Positions 24,001-37,800 of a stretch of 64,000 bases of DNA are shown piece by piece. Position 1 is the stretch's first letter. Each line of letters begins with the position of its first letter. Source of the DNA: Halichondria panicea (lineage: Eukaryota; Porifera; Demospongiae; Suberitida; Halichondriidae); contig NC_087389.1 of NCBI RefSeq assembly GCF_963675165.1, positions 1,584,001-1,648,000 on the forward strand. Direction: 5' to 3'. A model generated the notes under the pieces. That model was not told where the DNA came from and made no database searches. It saw only the letters and a list, made by a program, of their open reading frames with translations. A program made the translations under genes and the position numbers.

Positions 24001-27000
24001 CAGCAGCTGCAGGCAGGGGAAGGGAGGGACTAAGCAATGGGAACGTACTCTAGCTAGTAGCACATGTGGAGAAGCAGGTGCCACTCATTATCTGTGTGCT
24101 ATTATTATAATAGATGCACACCTGTCCATTAGAGCTAATTATAGATCTATATACCATCTATGGTAAATGTTGCTACCACATGACATGCCAATTGCTGGAT
24201 ATTGCAGCTCAGGCTTTGACACACTAGTAGCTAAGCAAGTGTTGCTCTACCAGGGCTGCTTACAGAGGACTGGTACAATTACCCCAGCCTCCTACTGTTG
24301 CCCTGGAAGTGTGTACACACTGCATACAGAATATTGATCCATTTAATGAACAAATATACTTGCTTACACGTACAAGTACATGTACATGTATGTGTATTTG
24401 TGTACCTACATCTAAGCAACCAAGAGGTGTAAGCAGCATTGGCTCTCTAAGCATAGATAGTAGCTCTCACCTGCTCTGACAGCTGGTGTCTCGAGGAGGA
24501 CTCTGTTGTAGATGAAACGTATGAACTTGGACGGGGCCTTGCACTTTGGACCCTCTCTGCCGAGCAGGTGCAGCACTCGAGTGGCCAAGTCCACGTGCTC
24601 ACAGTCCTCAATAAACTCACACAAGTGGGACAGCCCTGGGAGGGGGGGGGGGAAGAGGGATAATGTACAAATGAGCAAGAGTACAGAGCTAGCTCTGTGC
24701 ATAATAAATACCAAATTTGCTGCATTTTTTTAATACTGAAAAACAAAACCACTGACTAACTCTCTAAACTGATGGACGTATGACCACTACAATCGCCACA
24801 CACACACACATCACCTGACCAACGCATACATGCACATCAATACAAACAGCATTTACATCACTTAGTACTAACTATAAACGGTAAAGACAGACACATACAG
24901 CTGCACTGATTAACGAACCAGCCTCCTTGACCTCCTGGTTCTCCTCTATGATGGTGATAATGGTATTCACGATAGCCCTCTTGTAGTCGACTCCGCCCTC
25001 TTCACGTAGCATGGACGACAGGAAGGTCATCAAGATGTGGTGCTTGCGGGGGAACTTGATACACACAGATTGAATGGCCTCCACTACAATCGTCTTGAAC
25101 TCATCAGATATCTCAGACATGAAGCTCGTGATCTGTTTCATGAGTCTATCCACGCTTGTCTCACTGCCAGTCTGTGGGTGTGGTTAGAGTCATAGCAAGT
25201 CCATTACATAATGCGCAATACAAGGTATAGGGACTCTTAGTAAACACAGCCAGTTTTGTGCTACAATGTACAGTGTACATGTAGGTACGTGTAACCGCGC
25301 ATACAACGTACTACATGTACACGTTTGTTTCCCCCTGAATACAATAACACGTCACATTTCTTCCATATTGATAGCTAGTCCCACCTTGAGCAGAGTCGTG
25401 ATGGCCAGAGTGGCAATGCTCCTGTTAGTGTCTGAGATGAGGTTCTCCAGGTCCACATTACACGAGGTGACTGCGTCAGGGTGGAACATGGCGATACGGT
25501 TGAGAGTCTTCACCGCAGAGAAACGAATAGTAGGCTTCGAGGAGGTCAAAAACATCTGCAATACTGGAGGGAGGGGTTAAGGAGCTAATTAATATGTACA
25601 AGTAGGAACATATAAGAAGCACAGCAAATTGAAAAGGTACATGTAAGCACATATCTATACTATACATACAGATAGCAACAAAGGCACTGGGTACTCTGTT
25701 ACAGTCAACATGCTGACACACACAGGGAAGAAGCAAATGAGCAGCAAAGAGACTGGGGGCAAATACTGCCTATACTGACTCAGAGACGGTTGGTTGTCTC
25801 ATTACCTGACACAGCAGGCTGCACTTCTCTGGCAGTGACATTCTTGAGGTTGACCATCGAGCGAGCAGCCTCGTACACAACCATCTGTCACACACAACAC
25901 ACACATGACACTGAACACTTCGGCCAAGCAAGCTATCATTCAATATACATACAACCTCACATACATTTAAAAATACATAAAACCACTGACAGCAAACTTC
26001 CAGTTCATGCAATGGTTTACATGTACATCCTGTGATAGCCCCCCCCCCCCCACCCACACACACACACACACGTACACACACGTACACACACACACACACA
26101 CACACGCACCATGTACCCACCTCACTCTTGTGCCTGAGGCAAGTCTCGAGGAAGTCGTACAGCACACTATTGGAGGACCTCTCCTCATCCTCGAGCACGG
26201 TACAGGCTATCCTGATGAGGAGGCAATAACCGTGGGGAGAGCGGAGGGGGGAGCGTATCTGCTTGGACACCATCTTGGAGACAGCGTGGCGATCCTTCTT
26301 CCTGATGTGGTAGAGCAGACCCATGGCGTGGTATTGCACCATCATGTTGTCAGAGGAGAGAGCCTCGGTCGTTTCATTGATCCAACGTTTGACGATCTCA
26401 CTGCTACCCTTGAAACAGAGATGCTGCATGGACAGGTGGAAGACAGTACAGTACAGTTGGTGGAAATCATTCCTGAGATAACATTATTCAGGAAAGAGGC
26501 AAAAATTTATTCAGGTGATACAAAGCCTAACAATGACCAGCAGTACTAACCAAGAACTAAGTGTACTTACAAAAGACGAGACTAGAGCGGCACTGGCCAC
26601 GGCTGAGTTCCTGTCCACAATTGCCTGCTTCATGTAACGCTCTATAGCTTGTATCATGGTGGACTGCAGTGGGTACAAACACACACTCAGATAAACACAC
26701 ACAACCATTCACAGTCTGCATACACGTACTTAGAGAGAAAGGAAAGGATTTCAGACTGGTTAAATTTGGCCCAGATCTTTGAACTAAACACGCAACTTAG
26801 TTATTGTATGTATGTACATGTAGCTACAGAATACAAAGCTGCTCCAATAAAATGGGATTTAGCAAGAGTCCATGAAGGTACTTGGCATGCGTGGTATCTA
26901 GGGGCAATGATAAGGATCTGCTCTTGGGACTTCAAGCCCCCTCAAAACACACACAAGGCTAACCCAGATCTGCTTACATCAGTGATGGTACAGAGAGCCT

Positions 27001-28055
27001 TGATAGCACTGGCTCTGAACTGGTCCTCCTTGCCCGTCATGTCCTTGGTGAGACTGCTCGTGACAATAATGACATCACTCGACATCTTGGACATCTCTTT
27101 GATGGCCAGATACACGAGGCGACGGAGCGTATAGTCCTTGGACTGGAAGAGCTTTGTAATGGCAAAGAAGGTCTCGGTAGCCTCAGTGGAGGAGAGGGGA
27201 ATTCCCTACACGCAGATATTACAGAATATAATAGAGTAACTATTAAACACATACAGTACAAAATTGCTCGTTCACATAAATTTTCTGCTAAATCGTGAGT
27301 GTCAAAATTGGATGTTGTATTTGGCATGATTATACAAGGGGGCTACATTATTAGAATAATGCCCTTGTCAAACTAATGCCCCACCTCCCCCCCCCCCCCC
27401 CCCCCTACCAGGGATAGGGGTGGGGCATTAGTTTTACAAGTGCATAACAAAGAAACAGCAATAGCTTACGTACATGATGTGCGTATGCACATGTAGAACT
27501 CTACAATACAAGTGGGTGTGGTGGATGTACGTACATGTAGAACTCTACAATACAAGTGGGTGTGGTAGATGTACGTACATGTAGAAACAAGTGGGTGTGG
27601 TGGAGGTACGCACATGTAGAGCTATACAATACAAGTGGGTGTGGTGGAGGTACGTACATGTAGAGCTATACAATACAAGTGGGTGTGGTGGGGGTACGTA
27701 CATGTAGAGCTATACAATACAAGTGGGTGTGGTGGAGGTACGCACATGTAGAGCTATACAATACTAGTGGGTGTGGTGGAGGTACGCACATGTAAAGACA
27801 AGTGGGTGTGGTGGAGGTACGTACATGATTGATGAGGTAGAGGATCTTGGTAAGGATGACAGCACAACGTCGCGGGTGCAGATTGTTATCATTGAACACT
27901 CGGGCCTCTTGTAGAACAGTCGTCTTTTCAAGATTTACAAATGGATTCGCATCAGCTGTGTAAAGTTATTTAAATGATTGAACTTTATATTGAACTTTGT
28001 ATTTCCCCCACTTACAATCTTCATCATCCTTCTTGTACGCTCTAAGCACGTTCAT
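21090..28055 (-). CDS. COPG1: Coatomer subunit gamma
   Basis: Seventeen minus-strand exons join in phase to about 876 residues (human COPG1 874): 28055-28016, 27955-27825, 27205-26978, 26663-26571, 26423-26121, 25884-25806, 25563-25385, 25171-24919, 24635-24471, 24006-23827, 23518-23393, 23167-23093, 22893-22751, 22601-22436, 22145-22045, 21732-21594 and 21319-21090. Gamma-COP is a core subunit of the COPI coat in Golgi-to-ER and intra-Golgi transport. Conserved blocks: [40 protein letters not shown]-type adaptin repeats such as [55 protein letters not shown], then the appendage [15 protein letters not shown] and the end PCERSDK...[18 protein letters not shown]. The start [13 protein letters not shown] matches the family N-terminus in position. 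Intron 2 carries a minisatellite that repeats its own 5' splice site. Confidence 0.96.
26041..26108. repeat. Poly-C plus CA microsatellite, COPG intron 5
   Basis: Run of C followed by CA/CGTA repeats directly downstream (on the coding strand) of the exon 5 donor. An open frame reads through it but is spurious. Confidence 0.85.
27478..27828. repeat. Minisatellite at the 5' end of COPG intron 2
   Basis: About eight tandem units of two lengths (roughly 44 bp and 33 bp), each with the core AAGTGGGTGTGGTGGAGGTAC. On the coding strand each unit begins with ACATGTACGTACC or ACATGTGCGTACC. The authentic donor of exon 2 is CAT|GTACGTACC at 27825/27824, so the repeat unit includes a copy of the real splice donor and its context. 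Confidence 0.9.
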
Positions 28056-28800
28056 CTTGAGCTGCAGGACAACAGAGATCTCTTTGTCACTATTGACACG
28101 TGGCAGTTTCTGTAAAACACCGTAGACTATGTCGTATGATCACATGCACTCCTAGATCCTAGCCTCGTTCCCTGGCCGATCCGTCTCCTAGCCTCGTTCC
28201 CAGGCCGCCGATCCGTCTCGGGCCTGGGAACAATGCTAATGCACTCCCAGAAAAGAGAACATTTGATGATCTTTACCCTCTGATCTTTGATTTTAAGCCA
28301 GCCGCCCACGCTTTTACACTCTGAATGATCTCACTGTACTGTCTGGTGCAGCTAGCTAGACTAGTCTAGCTAGCACAGATGCAGCCAGCTAGCCTGTCTT
28401 AGTTTGTACACAGTAATTACAGCTAGTTTTGGGGAGCTTAGAAAGGTCAAGTGTTTCCCGGGGTTTCTACGGTTCAAGAGAACTTGGTACATGGTATGGC
28501 CTTGTCAGGTTTGTTGACCCCAAGGTATTTCCCGGATCCCATGAGTGAAATGAGTGGGATGTGGTGAAGTAGAGAGACTTTTTGTGGTTGGGTTAGCCCA
28601 TGATGATGAGATAAGCTAGTGTAAACTACAATCAAAGGAGTTTCTATCAAGCCAAGTACACTGACCCTCTGACTATTAGAAGAAGGTCTCTACTTCTCTG
28701 AGTGGCAGTTCGAGTAAATCAGTAATCACACCAGTTCTATGTGAAGAATTGATTGATTGATTCTCATACCGGTAACAAAGCTATGCAGTGCTACCCTACA
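28056..28800. promoter_or_regulatory. Divergent promoter region, COPG / tailless LRP5/6 paralogue
   Basis: 745 bp between two divergently oriented start codons. The part nearest the LRP gene (about 28620-28790) is recognisably homologous to 48995-49187 upstream of the full LRP5/6 gene (shared strings TATCAAGCCAAGTACACTGA and AGGTCTCTACTTCTCT), so the promoter was included in the duplication. A degenerate inverted-repeat element with TAGCCTCGTTCCCAGGCCG ends lies at about 28158-28236. Confidence 0.55.
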
Positions 28801-31800
28801 ATGATCAGAGGGGCCCTCTGTGTCTGCCTACTGACCCTATGGACACCCCTTCAAGGTACACCATTATAAGACTATAGGCTGCACAAACACAGCACACACT
28901 TTAATACCAAGCCCCGATTTTTTTCTGTTTAAAGGTCGAAAAAAGGGTCTGGAGAATTTCCTATCAACGAGTGTGTTACCGCTGCGCATGCGCATGTTAT
29001 GCAACTTGTCAGCTAGATGCAATGCAATGCAACTGCATCGGTAACAACGAGCTGTAGATATCTAGCTAGCTTCAAGGATGTCTCCTGTCATGTCCCTCTG
29101 TATACTTGAAACCAGCAATCTAAATGCAAGTGCATGGTACTGCAAATAAATTGATTGACGTAGACAAACTATGAACAAACAATTAGTCAGACTATATTTT
29201 TGGGTCAAAACCTCCTTCCTATATTAACACCCCTTATTCATCCTGTTACATCAAGGGAAGGACTTCCTGCCACCTCTTCTTCACCCACTCTCACGATCAG
29301 CTCGCTGGCCATTCAAACCTTGGAATAACAGATCTCTCATTTGTCATAATTATAAATAAAACTACAAAAGCTTGTAAGAGACAACTAGAAAATAGAAAAT
29401 TCTACCTGGCACCCGATACACAACTTGAATATTGCTCAGTTGCCTGCATGGTACCCCCATCAATAGTAAAAAGTTCAATCATTTGCGGGAAGAATAATCG
29501 CGTAAAATCAATTATCACCCACCCCTTTTACCTTTAAGCCCACATCTGTGTCAAAAGTAAATGTCTTATTTGGAGAAGCACTAACCATCTGAACTATCCA
29601 TGTGCATTAGCTCATTAGACTACCGGTAGTTGCAATGGCTTTTTTCACTATAAATTAATCACTCCTTATTATAATTCCTGCATCCTTATTTGATCACTGG
29701 CTATGGAGGACTCGAGAGCTTTTCAACTACACCCAGTTGTAAATACATTGCATATAACCGTGGTTTTACATTTATATTATGAACTACACTGTGCACGGTC
29801 ATCAACTATAAAAAAATTTGTGACCATGCACTGTTTACTATTAGCCACTTACGGTGGTGCACAACTTTGATATAGAAATTTCTCCAGATCAAATTTTTAT
29901 CGGGGCTGGTGCGAAACTAAACACTGCACTGTAGTTGTAGGCTACCCCATAAGGAGAGTGTAAATGTGTAGTAGGTGTGATAATAATTAGCACAAAAAAG
30001 CGTAGAAACAAGCAATCCAGCGAGAGCATAAACTCGCTTGACATATCATTTTTCTTCAATTTTATCACCCCCTCATGGCCAGCTTAATTTCTAATGATTT
30101 ATGGCTCGAGGTGTAGCCGCACGAGGGATATGGTAAAGCTGACTGTGTGTGTGTGTGTGCGTGTGTGTGTCTAGCTGTAACTGCTCAAACGGTTGCAATG
30201 TGACGAAAACTAACAGTTTCTATAGGCTTTTTAATTTAGCTACGTTCTTTTGGATTTTGACTCGTGGATTTGTAAACTAAAGTTTATTTCGTGAGTTATG
30301 GCTAATTTTTTACTTAAAGTTATGGCTGTTGCATTCTCTTCAGAATCTTTCATAGCATCGTCTGTTCGCACAAACTTTCTCTTCAACTTATAAGTTAGTC
30401 TTGCACTGTGCTAATGCCGAGAGGAATTAGCACAGCGCAGCTTGCTACTCCATCAAGTTGTGCCTTCACATACCGTACAGTGGGAAATGTTCGTGGGATG
30501 CAAAATTTCGCGTTTTTCGAGGGCAGAGTATAGTTAACGCGAAAATTAAAACTGGGATAAACTCCCATGCACCGGTATTTCACGTGCAAAGCTATTGGTG
30601 GGGTGGGTGTGGTTTTCTGGCATTGAAACGTGAATAGAACCCACGAAAATGTCTGCAGGGCTCTGGAGCCAAATAACGAAAATTTGCACCCATAAACATT
30701 TCTTGCTATACAGTACTCATTTTAGTCATTCTGGTGTTCTGTAATAGCCCCGAGTATATCACCTAGCTATTTAACAAATCTACTTCTACTGGCTGTTTCC
30801 CTTACTTAATGGCATGGAAGTTTGTATAGAAGTTTGCAAGGAAGTTTGCAAGAATCGTTTACGTCCCGAAAGGTGGTGACAAGAAGAATCCGTTGAACTA
30901 TAGGCCTGTTTCAATACTACCAATTCTTAGTCAAGCTGTTTAGCTTGAAAACTGCTTGAAAATAAGTTGCAGACTTGATGCTAGAGCATTACGAGCAAGT
31001 GAACCACTCGGTAAATCAACTTATACCGCTGTCCTCATTTCCTTCACCCATGATAATTATTGTGAATGCTAGCTGTAGACGTCGGTTATAAGTATGCTGT
31101 GTGTTCTTTGACCTTAGTAAGGCTCGCCCCACTCAATGCATGCTTGTTTGGAAGTTATTAGACCTGCACATGCACCAACTCGGTACTTGTAAAATGGATT
31201 TTACAACTGTCTAACTGTTATCAAACTGTCGTTCTTGATGGTGCTCAATCATGCACTCTACAGGGTGTCATACAGGGGGAAAGGGGGGATATCCCCCCCC
31301 TAGCTCCAATTTCCCCCCCCTTTCAATTATGACTGAGTGTCCATAGCTGGGTATTGAAATAACGGTTGACCTTTTTTTAGCAACATTTTCTGGTTACTTT
31401 TCTCATTTCCCCCCTCTACTTCAAAATCCTGTATGACACCCTGCTCTACCTGTAATTTATAGTGTCCCTCAAGACTCGGTACTGATCGAGCCCTTTACTT
31501 CTTCTATTTATATTGACAAAGTATCGAGTTCAGTAACAAACGGCAGTAGATTTGCCATGTTACTGTATGCTGCCGGTTATCTCATGCATGCACGAGGGAT
31601 GCACCCTCGTGCACAGTTAATACAACTGGAGCCCGAGGGAAAGCGTTGTATTAGCATCCCTCTTGCATGAGTAATAACCTATACATAAAACTGTTAACTC
31701 CAGCATCAATGTCTGCATGATCGTGAATCTAGAAAGCAATTAGATCGATTAGAAAACAGTGCCTTCAAAGATCGCCTACAAGATTCAACTATAACTTAAC

Positions 31801-34800
31801 TAGCCTATTATTTTTCAACTACTGTTTCATTAGCAGTTAAAGGATCTGTACTTGTATATGGCCTGAAATAATGTGAATATACCATCATCAATGGCTCATG
31901 TTACAGCTGCCTCTCCTCTGGTAAATTTCAAGCGTTGACTGATTGATTTGTTACTAGTAGTTGATTGCCTTCATGGTCAGTTAATCTTAGTCATTATAAA
32001 CATTGTCCTGAGCGAGTGTTGTTTCAGTTCCACCTAGATATGTTGTATATAAGTCATGAATTCGATCCTTGCGAGCATATATACACCTGTTTGTCCTCCT
32101 CTCCCACAGGTACATCTGGTGTCTTGTCAGAGCTCTACTTCTCCAACAACAATGACATCATGCGACTGACGAATGGCTCCTCCACTGTGGTTATCCCTGG
32201 CTTGAAACTAGTAGACACTATTGAATGCAATATCTGTGACCGTATGATCTACTGGGTGGACCAGAACCCACCTGTTGCCATCCGTCGAGCCCTCCCCGGC
32301 AACGCCTCCTTTGTGGAGACGGTGAGTCCCTATGTGTTTGGGGGAGGGGTCTACCAATGTGGGGGTGTCACTGTGGTTTCTTCAATTGACATTATACTGG
32401 CTTTGCACATCATTATGTCAGCACATACATGTACTCTTACAGATACTGGATAGGGACCTGGACCATCCCAAGGGGCTGGCCATTGACTGGGTCGGGAACA
32501 ATATCTATTTCTCTCACGGCAACCGTATTGAGGTAGCCACCTGTGACGGTCAACATCGCAGGGTTCTCAAAGTGATAGAAAATGTAGAAGTTGGCCCAAT
32601 TGCCATTGACCTCACTACCGGGTAAGTCATGTGATGATAGGCCTAGTAGCAACATTAAGATCCTGCCTCCTCCTCACACACACACAGGTACCTCTACTAT
32701 GTGGCTGACATGTTCTTTGTTCATCGTATGATGTTGAATGGCAGCTCTGACGACGGGTTTATGCAAGTAGTAGATTCACCAGAGATTATTTGCATGGAGA
32801 TAGATGTTGTTAATCAGGTCCTCTACTGGACCAACAAGGGCGACAGCACACCCTCCTACGCTATCAAGAAACTTGACCTCACTACAGCTGTGGTAAGTGG
32901 TAGTTGACTGTGCATTAGACCATTTACTATGCCCTCCTCTCCCATTGCAGCGACAGGTGGAGGCGATAGTCACTCAAAGCATTGCTTACAAGCTGGTTCA
33001 CCATGGCAACACTCTGTACTGGACTGAGATGAACCGCACCACCTCAGAGATTGACCGACCAGGGGCCCTCTATTCTATGGTACTCGGGTCAGGTGATATG
33101 GAGGAGGAGGTGCTCCTACGCAACTACACACTGAACCCTCAGGATCTCTGCTACTTCTTTGAAATGAATGGTATCCTATGTACTCACAAGTATTTTGTAC
33201 CGTATTAACTACGAACATCAAACATAAGTGAATTTTGTGTTGATCACTTGCAAAAATAAAATCCCAAAAACCTCAGCTATTATACTGGTATACTGGTATA
33301 CTGGAATGACATGTGATCCTTCAGAACACAATACCGTATAGCGGGTATATTTCGAGGGTATAAACTTTCACGGAATAGCAGCCTTTTTGCACCCATGCAT
33401 GCATGCGATTCGTGGGTATAAATGTTCATGGTAGGTGCCTGATCAGCGAACCACGAAAGTTTATAACCTCTAAGTATAATACAGGGCCGTAGATAGCTTA
33501 GGTTTGCAGGGGTAGCAAAATAACAGCTGAACATTTTTATTAGGTCAACTGTTTTTCATATCCTCTGAGTATGGAACTTGTAACTTGCTGTGACACCAAC
33601 TTAGCTATTCATGGAGCAACTAAAACAAGGTAGATTGTACTAAGAAGATGCTCCTGCTTCCCAGAGGCATAGTAGAACTCTGAATTTTACCTAAAAAAAG
33701 GTCACCACTTTTTCTCTGCAGTAAGCATGCGCATCAGATAGCCCTGCCCACATTTGCATTGGGCATCTGCACATCAATGTTTCACAGTAAATCTTGCAGA
33801 TCTAGAATGCTAGGGGGGCAACTGCCCCCCCTGCCCCCCCCGCTGTCTACGGCCCTGTAATACCCGCTATATGGTAGTTAAATCGCAAGAAGTTAACTTT
33901 TTTGTTGATTTGGCTTATTTGCAAAGGTTTTTTACGTGCATGTTGTCGCACTAAAACGAATTGCCATTATTCGTTTCCGGTTGTTTCGTTAGTAGCTTTT
34001 CGTTTTGTACTACATGCGCAAATGATTCTACGGTATGCCAATAAACTGTTCATGTTGCAATTGTGGATCGCACATGTAATCACATCCTGCCCCCCTCATA
34101 CACATAGTGTCCGAGAATAGCTGTGCTATTAACAATGGTGGCTGTGACGTGCTCTGTCTGACGGTGCCCTCCCTCAGGGGTGGGACTGAGCCGCAGTGTG
34201 CCTGTCCTACTGGCATCCTGTTCTCTCCCGATGGCGATACTTGCCTCCCCTGTAAGCTAAGCTAGCTGTCAGCTTAACTACTGCATTTAATTGTATATTA
34301 CTTCAATACCCATGTTTGGACCTAATAAGTCACTCCCCACCACCTACAGACCCAAACAAGTTCCTGCTGTTCACTCAACGCCATGATTCCGATACTAGTA
34401 GCACTGTCAGCCATACTGATGTGAGACTCATCTCTCTGGATGCTCCGCCATTCTTTGTGGACACACCCACCTCTGTGACAGTGCCCAATGCATCAGCACG
34501 GTTCATTGCCTATGATGTCATAACATTATTTGTGAGTGGTGTGTGTGTTTAGTGTGTGTATACTGACCCCCCATATAATGGTGGTGGGGTGCAGATACAG
34601 TTTGTGTTGTGTGTGCATGCATGGTGTACTGTGTATACTAGATGTAGCTAATCTCATGAGAATAGTTCCAGCTAGTGGGTCATTAGTCATATGACAACTC
34701 TGTAAGTATGTGTTGTGTGCCTTGTTCAATACTTGCAGCTGTTGAAACATGATCATGACCATGTATACATTATACTGATGTGTGTGTCCCTGCGTAGGTG

Positions 34801-37800
34801 TACTGGAGCCAGGTGGACCCCCCACAGATTCGTCGAGCCCCGGTGCATGGTACGGAGGGGGAGGAAGAGGTGGTGATCCAGACAAGCATCTCCCTCCCAG
34901 AGTCCCTTGCCATTGACGCCTACGCCATGAACCTCTATTGGGTCGACTCCGCCCTCAATAAGATTGAGGTGGTGGGAATTGGTGAAACCAACAGGTATCG
35001 AAAGGTGCTCGTGCAAACAGGGAGGAAGCCTCTAGGGCTGGCACTCGACCTACTCAACAGGTCTGTCTGGCTTATTAATGTTTGGCATTTGTTGGGGGAG
35101 TTTTTGTAAAGAGAAAGGGTTGTTCTGTTTGGATCAGTGTATTATTATGGTTGCAGGTTTTCATACAGGATTTTTAGCTGAGGGGGGGGGGGAATTATTT
35201 GGGGACCCCCAGAAAAGATTTGGTGATTAAGGAGCAGATTAAATGATGACAATTTAGCTAGGCTAATGCAAATAGGACCTGACTTGAGGTTGTAGACATT
35301 TTTTATACCACACTTACGTCACAACTAATTGATCTCATTGGTCAACAGCTGTAGGATCATACAGCCCCAGGCGTGCACAGTTTTTCAAGTTGTTTTTTAG
35401 TTTTTTCATTTATTCAAAAAAGCTGATTAGCAAAAAGAAAAGAGCCATGCTTAACGGTACTAAGACTCAAAGCGATGGCAGAAACATGGAAGTGTAGTTA
35501 TAAAAAGAGCTTGCAACTCCAGTAAGGGACATCGAAGAGTCAACGCTTGGACCAAGGAACGTCTTGAGCATCTGTAGGAGTTGACGTGTTGCTTAACTAG
35601 CTCTTTGACGGCTGCAAAATCCTTGTTTTTTTTGCAGTCTGCATCGTGGATTGAATTGTTGCTAGGGGGAGGTCCTTTTATAGTACTGCAGTCACGCGGT
35701 ATAAGTCAGATATGCCACACCTACTCGGAAGATATACACCCCACATATATCCTCTGCTACCATGGTTATATATCTCTCGGCTACGCCTCGGAGTAATCAC
35801 GGTAGCAGAGGATATATGGGTACATATCCTCCTCTTAGGTGTGGTATATCCTATACAGAGATAAACCACAGAATTAAATTATTATAATAGCTACATGTAG
35901 ATCTTCATTGTAAAACACCACAGTTTGATATGACATCAAGTTTTGGAAATCCCATGGCGCCCCCCTCCCCGTTCTATATGAAACCCTGGGTCAAGAGTGC
36001 AATATGGGATTAATAGTGCGAGACAAGCAATGGCACGAAGCGTAACCGAGTGCTATTAACCTGCCAGTCAGTGGCGGATCTAGGATTCTTGAAAGGGGGG
36101 TTCCAGGGCTCTGAGCAGGTCGAGGACTGTTATTTTACCTAAAAAAAGGTAGTCACTTCTTCGAAACAGTGAGCATACGCATTAACACACTGAAAACACA
36201 CATAAAGGGAGAGTATCGATTTCTCATAGGAACACTGTAAGGAAAGGGTTGCTCTGTTTGGATCAGTGTATTAGTTGATTAACTGCACACCCGACCGTTC
36301 TTTAGGTTCATGTACTGGACTGACCTTGACAAGAGTGCTCCGAGGGTGGAGCGTTGCCATATGGACGGCACAAATTGCACTCAAATACTCACTCACCTTC
36401 CCCCCAACACTATCCGTGAGCCTGCCACCATCACAGTGGACCCTCTCTCCAGCTGGGTGTACTTTGCTGAGACACAGAGTGACAGAGTGTTCCGCTACAA
36501 CGGTCTCACAGGAGAGCACACAGACGAACAACTGCGTGGTATGTTCTTGTAATTATCATTTACCCCACGTGCAATGAGTGTTGTTACAAACGGTTCACTA
36601 TAGTGTCTCTTTATAGACCCAAAATCTGGAACCGCACCCAATGATGTGGCAGGACTGGCGGTACATGGTAACTACCTCTATTGGACAGATCGTAGTGGCA
36701 CTGGGGCATCTATGGCGAGGATTGACAAGGTCGAATTTACTGCCCCCGAGACTGTACACAACTCAGGGGGTCTCCACGGTCTGCTGGCTGTCGATCACAG
36801 TGCAAGTGCACGTATGTGCAATCCGTGTGCTTGATAACTCTAAATGTTATGATGTTTCCCCCCACTCATAGTTTCCCCTATGTGCTCGCTGTGTGAGCAG
36901 CTGTGTCTGTCCCCCTCATGTGCATGTGCAGACCACTTCATATTGGACACCTCCACTCAAGGAAGTTGTTGGGGTGAGCCACAAACCACGCTTGCCCACA
37001 TACATGTACTGTTAGCGTACTAGCGTATGTACATGCAAGTATAAACTCCTTGAGACTACTGACCTACCCCACATAGAGCCACCAGCCACTCTGTTGATGG
37101 GTAGCACCCTCCGGGGGGTCTTCCAGTTTACAGAGAACAGTGCTAGCGTCAACTGGAATGGGAACAATGAACCAATTCTTAATATTAATGTGGACCATAT
37201 GGATGTTGACTTCAGTACTGACACTCTCTTCTGGGTCAGCAAGGACGACAAGGTACGTCCCTCTGGGTCACATGACTGGCACATGATCCTCACATGACCT
37301 CCCTGCATGCAGCTGGTGTATCGTAACTCACTGAAAAACACCTCCCTCCCGGCTGAGCGTGTAGTGCACTGCTGTGTGGGGGAGATTAGCGATCTGGCTG
37401 TTGACTGGTTTGGCCGCAACCTCTACTGGGTGGACTCTGCTCGTCACGTGATTGAGGTAGCCCAACTTGATGGTCGTCACAGGATTGTGCTGTACAATGT
37501 CCCCCCTCGCCTGGGGACACTCAACATCATCACACTGGATCCCCTCAGGGGGTAAGCAAATGTTACTGTACATGTACAAGCAAAATTATTATGTGTGCTA
37601 TGCATAATATATATATTATGTGTATGACCCCCCCCTCCACACACATACACAGCTATCTATATTGGTCTCCAGATTCTGGAGCAAAAATCTATCGCTGGAG
37701 GATGGACGGGAGCAGCACAATGTCACCCGATGCGTTCTGGGAGTCACCTGACTATACTGAGGTGTTCGGATTGGCTCTCAACTACACAGCTAATGCAGGA

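Larger units (their letters stand above)
28856..32109. other. Intron 1 of the tailless LRP5/6 paralogue, repeat-rich
   Basis: 3.25 kb intron, against 2.1 kb in the full paralogue. It holds a decayed LINE reverse transcriptase, a nested inverted-repeat element, a probable MITE near 30478-30715 and a repeat at 30100-30420 resembling those near 41430 and 60820. The last 200 bp are again similar to the paralogue's intron. Confidence 0.65.

Noticed and set aside
25770-26120. Long minus-strand frame running from COPG exon 5 into downstream sequence
   Set aside because: Beyond 26121 it reads a CA/C-run repeat. The donor GAG|GTGGGT and the conserved continuation at 25884 show that this is intron.
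27478-27828. Regular repeat array considered as CRISPR
   Set aside because: Units are contiguous and similar over their full length, with no unique spacers, inside an animal gene intron. It is a minisatellite.
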